Shown here in pieces: positions 7,128-13,680 of a stretch of 22,835 nucleotides of DNA. The number at the start of each line of letters is the position of its first letter. Within the stretch, counting starts at the first letter, position 1. Made by a program: the position numbers and the translations under genes. The DNA comes from a virus. The DNA is taken from IMG/VR virus record IMGVR_UViG_3300030117_007192, positions 1-22,835 of that record. The stretch is one strand, 5' to 3'. The notes under the pieces are model-generated. The model did not search any database. It was not told the DNA's origin and saw only the letters and a list, made by a program, of their open reading frames with translations.

Positions 7128-7239
7128 GTATGAGTGTAAGGCTGGTACTTATGAATCAGATACATTGATTGGTTTGTTATGGGAAAGGTTTACTCATAAG
7201 TTGTGGCATCTGAGAAAGCACGGAAGGTGGATGGATTGA
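7105..7239 (+). CDS. Small protein of unknown function (44 aa)
   Basis: This short gene has a clear Shine-Dalgarno AAGGAG (7093-7098) seven bases before its ATG. The 44-residue product starts MTTNGVYKYECKAG and ends with a basic, aromatic segment (FTHKLWHLRKHGRWMD). No domain is recognised. Its TGA (7237-7239) overlaps a TTG (7236-7238), the likely start of the nuclease gene, so it may exist partly to couple that gene. The strong ribosome site and exact fit between neighbours are the evidence that it is translated. Confidence 0.55.
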   Translation: MTTNGVYKYECKAGTYESDTLIGLLWERFTHKLWHLRKHGRWMD

Positions 7240-8072
7240 AGAAGATAAGTTATAGTCAGTATTCCCTTTGGAAACAATGTCCGTATCAATGGAAACTACA
7301 GTATGTTGATGGAATTAGAGAATACACAGATAGTATTCACACTATGTTTGGAACTTCAATGCATGAGGTTATACAGACATTTTTAACTGTAATGTACAAT
7401 GATACTGCTAAACTAGCAGAGCAATTACCATTGGAAGATATGTTACTAACCAGAATGAAGCGTAACTTTGAAGAGATTGTTAAGAACAATGGTGGTGAGA
7501 TGTTTTGTTCAGAAAAAGATATGGTTGAGTTCTATGGTCATGGTGTTCAGATATTAGACTTTCTCAAAAAGAAAAGAGCTCAATATTTTAGTAAGAAAGG
7601 TTATGAGTTAGTTGGCATTGAAGTTCCTTTAAATTATAATTTACCTAATAATCTAAAGTTTGTAGGTTTTTTAGACGTGGTAATTAAAGATACAGTACGT
7701 GATGTGATTAAGATATATGATATTAAGACTTCTACTATGGGTTGGAACAAATATGTAAAAGCTGATAATAATAAAACAGATCAGTTGTTATTATACAAAC
7801 AGTTTTATGCTAAACAATTTAATCACCCAATTGAAAAAATAGAGGTTGAGTATTTTATACTAAAAAGAAAGCTGTATGAAAATGTAGATTTTCCACAAAA
7901 AAGAGTTCAGAAATTTGTTCCTGCAAATGGTAAACCAAGTATAAATAAAATGGTTGCTAGATTTAAAGAATTTATAGATGCCACATATGATAAGGAAGGC
8001 AACATAAAGGATATTAAATATGAAAAGTGTGTTGGAAAATGTAAAGCCTTTAACAAATGTAAAGACTTATGA
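7236..8072 (+). CDS. PD-(D/E)XK nuclease, RecB/Cas4-like, possible Fe-S protein
   Basis: This 278-residue protein belongs to the PDDEXK_1 (RecB/AddB/Cas4) nuclease group. It begins KKISYSQYSLWKQCPYQWK, the N-terminal signature of the group with C15. The catalytic core is GFLDVV with D147, then IYDIKTS with D162 and K164, then the Q183-L-L-L-Y187 motif. Three cysteines near the end (C265, C269, C275) plus C15 fit a 4Fe-4S cluster as in AddB and Cas4, though the spacing (C-x3-C-x5-C) should be checked. Such nucleases are common in marine T4-like phages and probably act in recombination or DNA processing. I chose TTG 7236, which overlaps the upstream TGA and has GGAAGGTGG just before it. GTG 7203 is an alternative with no SD. 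Confidence 0.85.
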   Translation: MKKISYSQYSLWKQCPYQWKLQYVDGIREYTDSIHTMFGTSMHEVIQTFLTVMYNDTAKLAEQLPLEDMLLTRMKRNFEEIVKNNGGEMFCSEKDMVEFYGHGVQILDFLKKKRAQYFSKKGYELVGIEVPLNYNLPNNLKFVGFLDVVIKDTVRDVIKIYDIKTSTMGWNKYVKADNNKTDQLLLYKQFYAKQFNHPIEKIEVEYFILKRKLYENVDFPQKRVQKFVPANGKPSINKMVARFKEFIDATYDKEGNIKDIKYEKCVGKCKAFNKCKDL

Positions 8073-8100
8073 TATTTATTATTATTGATAGGAGTGACAT

Positions 8101-8535
8101 ATGGTTAGATTAAGCTTGAGAATGAATTTAACAGATATTTTAAAGTATGAAGATATTGTGATGGAAAAATTAAATGAAATACACCAAAGTTCTGTGCATT
8201 TTTTTCTTAAATTATGGTATAATGAGAAAGATTTGAAGCTGGGAATAATAAAAGAATTTGCTTTAAAAAATGAAAACAATCTCCATTTTAAAACATCCAT
8301 AAAACCTAATAGAAATTTAGGTCCAAATGATTTTGTTTGGTTTGATATTATTAATTCAAATTATTCTAATGAGTCTGATAGAGTTAGATTTGAATATTGT
8401 TACAATAAATCGGAGGAAGTTTTGATTGGATTAGATCAATTTTATAAATGTGCTAAATTTTGTATGTCAGAAAAACCACCAAAAAGAATTCAAAAAAGGA
8501 ATGATAATGAAAGTAGCAATTATCGGAAGCCGTAA
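8101..8535 (+). CDS. Unknown protein (144 aa)
   Basis: I do not recognise this 144-residue protein. It follows a 28-base AT-rich gap with an AGGAG ribosome site at normal spacing before ATG 8101. The sequence opens with a likely helix (MNLTDILKYEDIVMEKLNEIHQ) and continues with mixed alpha/beta character and several aromatic residues. It has no signal peptide, no membrane segment and no paired cysteines. The last 20 residues are Lys/Arg/Asn-rich and are encoded in the stretch that also holds the ribosome site and first codons of the next gene, an overlap of 29 bases, so this tail may be poorly constrained. Confidence 0.6.
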   Translation: MVRLSLRMNLTDILKYEDIVMEKLNEIHQSSVHFFLKLWYNEKDLKLGIIKEFALKNENNLHFKTSIKPNRNLGPNDFVWFDIINSNYSNESDRVRFEYCYNKSEEVLIGLDQFYKCAKFCMSEKPPKRIQKRNDNESSNYRKP

Positions 8536-8908
8536 ATATGAAAACAAAAGAAGAATACAAGAATTTATTTATAAACTCAAAGAGAAATGGGGAGATAAAT
8601 TAGAAATAGTAAGTGGTGGTCAGAGAGATGGTGCTGATGGATATGCTAAAAAATATTCTTTAGAGTTTGACCTAAACTATTCAGAGTTTCCACCTAAACA
8701 TTATCAATATAATCAACATTGTGTATTAGAAAGTTATAATTATGGTAAACCCTACGCTGTTTGGCATTACCATAGTAGAAATAAAGATCTGATTGAATAT
8801 TCAGATGTAGTTGTAGCATTCATACCAAAGGGAATCACATCTAAGGGAACAAATTCAGCTATAAAAGAAGCTGTAAAAAATAATAAAAAATATGTAATAA
8901 TAAATTAG
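8507..8908 (+). CDS. SLOG-superfamily protein, DUF2493/YspA-like
   Basis: This 133-residue Rossmann-type protein has KVAIIGSRKYENK at the N-terminus and SGGQRDGADGYAKKYS at 36-51. These are the two glycine-rich loops of the SLOG/DUF2493 group (SLOG includes LOG, DprA and related nucleotide-binding proteins). The SDVVVAFIPKG strand and the GTNSAIKEA helix complete the ligand pocket. The group is proposed to bind or cleave nucleotides or their derivatives, and members are frequent in phages and in defence or signalling loci. No exact substrate can be given. The start at ATG 8507 has AAAAGGA six bases upstream and gives a family-sized N-terminus. An ATG at 8450 would add 19 residues with no domain match. 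Confidence 0.78.
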   Translation: MKVAIIGSRKYENKRRIQEFIYKLKEKWGDKLEIVSGGQRDGADGYAKKYSLEFDLNYSEFPPKHYQYNQHCVLESYNYGKPYAVWHYHSRNKDLIEYSDVVVAFIPKGITSKGTNSAIKEAVKNNKKYVIIN

Positions 8909-8945
8909 TTTTATATATTTATATATGTATATACGGAGGAATCTT
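8909..8945 (+). promoter_or_regulatory. AT-rich leader with shared 13-base motif and GGAGG site
   Basis: This gap contains ATATATGTATATA at 8921-8933, identical to the string in the clamp leader (2153-2165), followed by a GGAGG ribosome site seven bases before ATG 8946. Two of the few gaps in the window carrying the same near-palindrome, each directly before a strong SD, suggest a phage promoter element or operator. The adjacent gene encodes a possible ribbon-helix-helix regulator, which could bind such a palindrome. That link is speculation. Confidence 0.35.
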
Positions 8946-9134
8946 ATGTTAAAATTAACTTCCGTAAAGTTATTGGACAATCTTTATAAAAAATTTAAGA
9001 TAAGTAATTTAGATGATAGCTTTACGTTACAAAAACTAATAAATCGTTCAATGGATTTGTATGTTCACAATGAGAGTTTTAGAAAACAAATATCTGAATA
9101 TGAAAATCTAAAGCCAAGTGGGAGTGCATTGTGA
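8946..9134 (+). CDS. Ribbon-helix-helix-like small protein
   Basis: This 62-residue protein starts with a short strand-like segment MLKLTSVKLLDNLYKKFK and continues through two helices (DSFTLQKLINRSMDLYV and a charged second helix). That order, strand then helix-turn-helix with LQKLINRSMDLY as the core, fits the Arc/MetJ ribbon-helix-helix fold, which dimerises through the strand and binds DNA with it. Small RHH proteins of this kind occur in T4-like phages as likely transcription regulators. The start is ATG 8946 behind GGAGG; an ATG at 8925 would read through the ribosome site. Targets are unknown. The TGA overlaps the next gene's GTG start. Confidence 0.55.
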   Translation: MLKLTSVKLLDNLYKKFKISNLDDSFTLQKLINRSMDLYVHNESFRKQISEYENLKPSGSAL

Positions 9135-9385
9135 GTTTAAACTTTAGAGATGATTTGATAAAAGCTAGTGAAAAACAATTTGAGGCTCTTATCCATAAAC
9201 ATAGAATAAATGTTGAAGTTTTATTAGAAAACACAGTTGGTGTAGCTGAACATTCTGATATTATGGAAACTATAGAAAAAGAGATTGCTGTTATAGCGGA
9301 GTATGAGGATAAATTGTCAGTTCTACGAAAGTATTTTAAAAGTGGTTGGGCTGCTGGTAAAAACAAAGAGGTTTTAAATGGCTAA
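9131..9385 (+). CDS. Unknown small coiled-coil-like protein (84 aa)
   Basis: This 84-residue acidic, helical protein has no recognised domain. The central part (SDIMETIEKEIAVIAEYEDK) shows heptad-like hydrophobic spacing, suggesting a helical hairpin or coiled coil. Comparable short proteins with a VGV-x-(D/E)H motif are, as I recall, found in marine T4-like phages, but I can assign no role. Initiation is at GTG 9131, overlapping the preceding TGA in a GTGA junction, with GGGAG shortly upstream. The 3' end overlaps the first glycosyltransferase gene by 8 bases, so this is the last gene before the carbohydrate block. Confidence 0.6.
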   Translation: MSLNFRDDLIKASEKQFEALIHKHRINVEVLLENTVGVAEHSDIMETIEKEIAVIAEYEDKLSVLRKYFKSGWAAGKNKEVLNG

Positions 9386-10769
9386 AAAGAAGATTTTGTT
9401 GTTCTCAGATGATTTGAGAATGTCATCTGGTGTGGGAACAATGTCAAGAGAAATTGTTTTAGGCACTTTAGATAAATTTGATTGGGTTCAAGTTGGTGGT
9501 GCTATAAAACATCCTGATGAGGGTAAATTTATAGATATGAATGAATCAGTTCGTAAAGATACTGGCATAAAAGACGCTTACCTAAAAATAATACCAACTT
9601 CAGGTTACGGTACACCTGAACTATTAAGACATTTGTTGTCAGTAGAAAAACCAGATGCTATACTACATTACACCGACCCAAGATTTTGGGAATGGTTGTA
9701 TCAGATGGAACACGAGGTAAGACAAAACATACCAATTTTCTATTACAATATTTGGGATGACTTACCATATCCAATGTGGAATGAGCCATTTTATGAGAGT
9801 TGTGATTTGATTATGAACATATCCAAACAGACAGTAAATATTGTTAATAATGTGCGTAAGGATGTTCCAACGAATGAATGGAATAATACTTATGTTCCAC
9901 ATGGCATAAATGAAAAAAACTTTTATCCTGTAAAAAAAGGTCATAAAGAATATGGTGATATGCTCAGTTTAAAGAGAAAGGTAACTCAAGATAAAGAGTA
10001 TGATTTTATAATATTTTGGAATAATAGAAACATTCGTAGAAAGTTACCTGGTGATGTTATAATGGCATACAAAACATTTTGTGATATGTTACCAAAGGAA
10101 AAGGCTGAAAAATGCGCACTAGTTATGCATACCCAACCAAAAGATCCTAATGGTACAGATTTACCAGAGGTTGTTTCTGCTGTATGTCCTGATTATGATG
10201 TTATATTTTCTACTCAAAAATTAGATGATAAAAATCTTTGCTATATTTACAATATTGCTGATGTTCAACTTAATATGGCATCTAATGAAGGATTTGGATT
10301 AGGAACTTGTGAGGCTTTGATGTGTGGAACTCCAGTATCAGTTAATGTTACTGGTGGATTACAAGACCAATGTGGGTTTAAGTACAAAGACAAGTTACTA
10401 ACCTATGAAGATTACAGTTGGGTTCACTCACTACATGATGATAAAAAGTGGAAAGGTAATTCTGATTTAACTTGGGGTGAGTGGGTAAAACCAGTTTGGC
10501 CATCCAATCGTAGTTTGCAGGGTTCAATACCAACTCCATATATATTTGATGATAGACCAAGATTTGAAGATTTTGCTGATGCTATTAAAGAGTGGTATGA
10601 TATGGGTAAAGAAGAAAGAGATAGGTGTGGTATGTTAGGACATGAGTTTGTTATGAGTGATGATGCTATGATGAGTGCTAGTGCTATGTGTAGAAATTTT
10701 GTAGATCATATGAATACAGCATTTGATAAGTGGTCGCCAAGAAAACGTTATACAATTTTTAAAGGTTAG
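9378..10769 (+). CDS. GT4-type glycosyltransferase (GT-B fold)
   Basis: This 463-residue protein is a predicted retaining glycosyltransferase. The N-terminal Rossmann half starts KKILLFSDDLRMSSGVGTMSRE, where the SGVG loop replaces the usual G-G-x-E/x motif and typically contacts the acceptor. The C-terminal donor-binding half contains NEGFGLGTCEALMCGTP with the E-x7-E motif (E304 and E312) and a VTGG loop. Donor sugar and acceptor cannot be deduced. It is followed after 8 bases by a second GT4-type gene with the same E-x7-E layout, so the two may add successive sugars. The C-terminal 80 residues are unusually rich in Met and Asp. It opens the carbohydrate block, with its ATG overlapping the upstream gene. 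Confidence 0.88.
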   Translation: MAKKKILLFSDDLRMSSGVGTMSREIVLGTLDKFDWVQVGGAIKHPDEGKFIDMNESVRKDTGIKDAYLKIIPTSGYGTPELLRHLLSVEKPDAILHYTDPRFWEWLYQMEHEVRQNIPIFYYNIWDDLPYPMWNEPFYESCDLIMNISKQTVNIVNNVRKDVPTNEWNNTYVPHGINEKNFYPVKKGHKEYGDMLSLKRKVTQDKEYDFIIFWNNRNIRRKLPGDVIMAYKTFCDMLPKEKAEKCALVMHTQPKDPNGTDLPEVVSAVCPDYDVIFSTQKLDDKNLCYIYNIADVQLNMASNEGFGLGTCEALMCGTPVSVNVTGGLQDQCGFKYKDKLLTYEDYSWVHSLHDDKKWKGNSDLTWGEWVKPVWPSNRSLQGSIPTPYIFDDRPRFEDFADAIKEWYDMGKEERDRCGMLGHEFVMSDDAMMSASAMCRNFVDHMNTAFDKWSPRKRYTIFKG

Positions 10770-10777
10770 GAGACAAT

Positions 10778-12112
10778 ATGAAACCGTTAGTTTTAGTTAC
10801 AGGTCCACCAGCAACAAGAAGTGGATATGGTGCTCATACAAGAGATTTAATTCACTCTTTACTAAGAATGGATAAATTTGAAGTAAAAATAAATTCATTA
10901 AGGTGGGGAAATACACCTATGAATGCTCTAAATGCTGAAAATCCTAAAGATAAATTGATAATAGATAGGTTGTTAAAAGAAAATAGTATGGATAGACAAC
11001 CTGATATCCATTTTCAAATAAGCGTACCAAATGAATTTACACCCGTAGGGAAGTACAATATAGGAATAACTGCTGGTATTGAAAATACTGCTCCAAAAGC
11101 GGAATGGGTTGAAGGTTTAAATAGAATGGATATGAATATAGCAGTATCTCATTTTGTTAAAAATACTTTTCAAGCTCTTGTTTATGATAAATTAAATGAT
11201 CAGCAACAAAAAATAGGAGAGTTGAGACTTGTAAAACCAATGGAAGTTTTATTTGAGGGTGTTGATTTGGACATCTATAAAAAGACTAAAGATTTTTCTA
11301 AAGAGCTTGTCGATGAAATGAATAAAATAGAAGAGAAGTTTTTATTTTTATACACAGGTCATTGGTTGCAGGGTGATCTTGGAGAGGATAGAAAAGATAC
11401 AGGTATGTTGGTTAAAACATTTTTAGAGACATTTAAAAATAAAAAAAGACCACCTGCTTTGTTATTAAAAACTAGTGGTGCTACATTTTCAATTTTAGAT
11501 AGAAATTCTATGTTAGAAAAAATAAATGAAATAAAATCAAAAGTTAAGGGTAAGTTACCTAATGTTTATCTACTACATGGAGACTTGGAAGATGAAGAAA
11601 TAAATGAACTTTATAATCACCCAAAGGTAAAAGCTCATATTACTTTCACACATGGTGAAGGATTTGGTCGTCCACTATTAGAAGCTTGTTTTTCTGAAAA
11701 ACCTATAATTGCTCCTGATTGGAGTGGTCAAAAAGACTTTCTAAATAAAAATAATGCTGTTCTTTTACCAGGTGGTTTAATTGATGTCCATCCTTCAGCA
11801 GTTCCAAAGGAAATGTTACAAGAGGGTGCAAAATGGTTTAGTGTTAATTATCAGTACGCTGGTCAAATTATGTTTAAAGTTTTTAAACAATATAAACAAT
11901 TTACTATGGCTGCTAAACGTTTATCGATGGCTAATAGAGCCTTTTCTTTAGAAAATATGGATAAAAAATTTGAAGAGATATTAAATAAATGTCTACCAAA
12001 GTTTGAAGAACAGCCAATGCCAGTAAGTCTCAAATTACCTAAACTAAAAAAGGTTAGTAAACCAGCTGAAGCTCCAAAAATGAATCTACCAAAATTAAAG
12101 AAGGTGAAGTAA
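10778..12112 (+). CDS. GT4-type glycosyltransferase with Lys/Pro repeat tail
   Basis: This 444-residue GT-B protein starts KPLVLVTGPPATRSGYGAHTRD, a nucleotide-fold strand followed by a glycine-rich acceptor loop. In the C-terminal half HGEGFGRPLLEACFSEKP holds E294 and E302 of the GT4 E-x7-E motif, and APDWSGQKDF follows in the donor pocket. After residue about 405 the enzyme fold ends and a basic, Pro-rich tail begins in which LPKLKKV occurs twice (420-426 and 437-443). The tail is probably disordered and may tether the enzyme to a partner, membrane or nucleic acid. AGGAG lies just before the ATG within the end of the previous gene. The last A of its TAA is the first base of the next ATG. 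Confidence 0.88.
   Translation: MKPLVLVTGPPATRSGYGAHTRDLIHSLLRMDKFEVKINSLRWGNTPMNALNAENPKDKLIIDRLLKENSMDRQPDIHFQISVPNEFTPVGKYNIGITAGIENTAPKAEWVEGLNRMDMNIAVSHFVKNTFQALVYDKLNDQQQKIGELRLVKPMEVLFEGVDLDIYKKTKDFSKELVDEMNKIEEKFLFLYTGHWLQGDLGEDRKDTGMLVKTFLETFKNKKRPPALLLKTSGATFSILDRNSMLEKINEIKSKVKGKLPNVYLLHGDLEDEEINELYNHPKVKAHITFTHGEGFGRPLLEACFSEKPIIAPDWSGQKDFLNKNNAVLLPGGLIDVHPSAVPKEMLQEGAKWFSVNYQYAGQIMFKVFKQYKQFTMAAKRLSMANRAFSLENMDKKFEEILNKCLPKFEEQPMPVSLKLPKLKKVSKPAEAPKMNLPKLKKVK
12035..12106 (+). repeat. Two in-frame copies encoding LPKLKKV
   Basis: Two 21-base in-frame units (12035-12055 and 12086-12106) encode the same heptapeptide LPKLKKV at the C-terminus of the second GT4-type enzyme. The codons differ (tta/cta, cct/cca, cta/tta), so the peptide rather than the DNA has been kept. 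This suggests a short linear binding motif. Confidence 0.75.
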
Positions 12113-12588
12113 TGGAAAAAAGAACAGATTGTCCTTTATGTAAAGACTTACATGATAATTGTGTAGTGGAGGAAACTAAAGATGACAATGGAAATAATTT
12201 TGAATCATACATATGTTTTGGTTGTGGAATGACAACTAATTCTTATATGGCTATAGATAGTGAACATTTAGAAAAGTCTACTGAAAATAACACAGCTTTA
12301 ATGAATGATTTAAAAATAATAGATGATGAAAGAGATTTAGTTTGGTATCCATCTGTGGTTAATATGGGAGAAAAAGGAATAATATATCCTGATGGTAAAC
12401 CAAATGATTGGTATTGGTATTATGCTAAAATAGTAGATATACCTGAGGAAGATAGAGATAAATATGATGGACATAGTAAAAGGTTAGATATAGAAAACCC
12501 TCAAAAATTTGGCCAATTTGAATTTATGGATGCTTGTAAAGCTATGGGTATAATGTTAGAGGGTGAAGGAGATAAAGTAGACTTATAA
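12112..12588 (+). CDS. Zinc-ribbon protein of unknown function (158 aa)
   Basis: This protein begins with a zinc-ribbon-like module: C7-P-L-C10 and C35-F-G-C38, separated by an acidic loop with an extra C17. Residues 45-158 form an acidic domain rich in Trp and Tyr (DLVWYPSVVNMG, NDWYWYYAKIVDI). No catalytic motif is visible. I believe relatives occur in marine T4-like phages as conserved hypotheticals. It lies between glycosyltransferase genes and may be older than the carbohydrate insertion. Its TAA and the next ATG share one base. Confidence 0.65.
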   Translation: MEKRTDCPLCKDLHDNCVVEETKDDNGNNFESYICFGCGMTTNSYMAIDSEHLEKSTENNTALMNDLKIIDDERDLVWYPSVVNMGEKGIIYPDGKPNDWYWYYAKIVDIPEEDRDKYDGHSKRLDIENPQKFGQFEFMDACKAMGIMLEGEGDKVDL

Positions 12589-13028
12589 TGGCTAAAATAG
12601 CTTACAATTGGACTAAGGTAAAACGTGGAGATATTATAGAATTTAAATATCGAAATACGAAAGGTAGTATTTTAAGAAGAACCATATTGGTTTTAGAACC
12701 TAAACTGGCAAATAAAGCAAAAAATAAATCAAGTGATTATCTATTACATGGTATACAACTAGAAGTTTCAAATGTGTCTACAAATACTAAATTACAAAAA
12801 ATATTAGAGGCTGCTGGTGATGTTAAGGTGGTGGATGAAAAAAAGAAAATATACAGAGTTGATATAGATAAAAGCACTAAACAAATATACTCTGAGTTAA
12901 AATCTGTAATAAAACAGAATGGTATTTATAGAACTTATAACTATGACAGAGCTAAAAAAAGTCAGGTATTTTTAGAAGATTTAAGGTTGCCACCATCATT
13001 CGTAAAGGAATTGATCGGTGATAATTAG
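12588..13028 (+). CDS. Conserved phage-type unknown protein (146 aa)
   Basis: This 146-residue basic protein has an N-terminal beta-rich segment (VKRGDIIEFKYRNTKG, then RRTILVLEPK) that looks like a small SH3-type barrel, and a helical, Lys-rich second half ending in LRLPPSFVKELIGDN. No enzyme motif is seen. Together with the preceding zinc-ribbon gene it is the only non-carbohydrate pair inside the block, so it probably belongs to the phage core. A nucleic-acid binding role is possible from the basic charge and barrel-like start, but this is a guess. The next GTG start lies inside its 3' end (11-base overlap). Confidence 0.6.
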   Translation: MAKIAYNWTKVKRGDIIEFKYRNTKGSILRRTILVLEPKLANKAKNKSSDYLLHGIQLEVSNVSTNTKLQKILEAAGDVKVVDEKKKIYRVDIDKSTKQIYSELKSVIKQNGIYRTYNYDRAKKSQVFLEDLRLPPSFVKELIGDN

Positions 13029-13680
13029 TTACGGTATTACAGTTTATGATGAGGCTGAAGAATTAAAAAAGTTATTAAATACTTTAATTGATAATGTAGA
13101 TTTAGGACTGGATGAAATTATAATTTGTGTGGATGGTAATGATGAAGCAGTTGAGTTTGAACTTGAGACTTTCACACAAAATCATTTTGATACAATTGAT
13201 ATTAAAGTATATCAGAGGAGTCTTAATAAAGATTTTGCATCTCAAAAAAATTCAATTATAGAAAATTCAAAGGGTGATTATATATTTCATATAGATGCTG
13301 ATGAATATCCTAATGAAATATTACTACAACAGTTAAAAGAGATATTAAAGATAAATGATGTTGATTTGGTTTGGATTCCACGCGTAAATACAATTGAGGG
13401 TATGGAAGAAGTGCACATAAAAAAATGGGGTTGGAGAATATCAGAAAAGAATTGGGTGAACTATCCAGACTATCAGGCGCGAGTATTTCGGCGTGATAGT
13501 GAAATTCGTTGGGAGAGACCTCTTCACGAGGTTATAAGAGGTTACAAAACATATTCACATTTACCACCACATGAAGAGCTAAGTTTGTATCATCCAAAAA
13601 CAATTGAAAAGCAAGAGAAACAGAATATGTTTTATAATAAAAATTTTAGTAAAGAGATGAATGTCAGGAGGGGAGTATGA
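13018..13680 (+). CDS. GT2-family glycosyltransferase
   Basis: This 220-residue GT-A enzyme starts ISYGITVYDEAEELKKLLN, the usual opening of family 2 with acidic residues after the first strand. It then has IIICVDGNDEA, where the sugar-nucleotide uracil is normally bound, and HIDADEYPNE with D93-A-D95 as the metal-binding DxD. ERPLHEVIRGYK in the last third resembles the catalytic-loop region of short GT2 enzymes related to LPS core transferases. The enzyme is compact with no membrane helices, so it probably acts in the cytoplasm on a soluble or peripheral acceptor. Translation is from GTG 13018 with AAAGGA eight bases upstream. It overlaps the following gene by four bases. Confidence 0.87.
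   Translation: MIISYGITVYDEAEELKKLLNTLIDNVDLGLDEIIICVDGNDEAVEFELETFTQNHFDTIDIKVYQRSLNKDFASQKNSIIENSKGDYIFHIDADEYPNEILLQQLKEILKINDVDLVWIPRVNTIEGMEEVHIKKWGWRISEKNWVNYPDYQARVFRRDSEIRWERPLHEVIRGYKTYSHLPPHEELSLYHPKTIEKQEKQNMFYNKNFSKEMNVRRGV

Noticed and set aside
7203-7235. GTG 7203 as start of the nuclease
   Set aside because: There is no ribosome site in front of it, while TTG 7236 has GGAAGGTGG and overlaps the upstream stop. It stays a possible alternative.
8450-8506. Longer N-terminus for the SLOG protein
   Set aside because: The extra 19 residues lie in another gene and have no domain match; ATG 8507 has AAAAGGA at good spacing and starts exactly at the first strand of the fold.
8925-8945. 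Longer N-terminus for the RHH-like protein
   Set aside because: It would translate through the GGAGG ribosome site that serves ATG 8946 and the AT-rich promoter-like motif.
9079-9366. 95-codon open frame on the - strand near the small RHH-like gene
   Set aside because: It runs across two plausible + strand genes with matching stop/start overlap and has no promoter, ribosome site or domain of its own.
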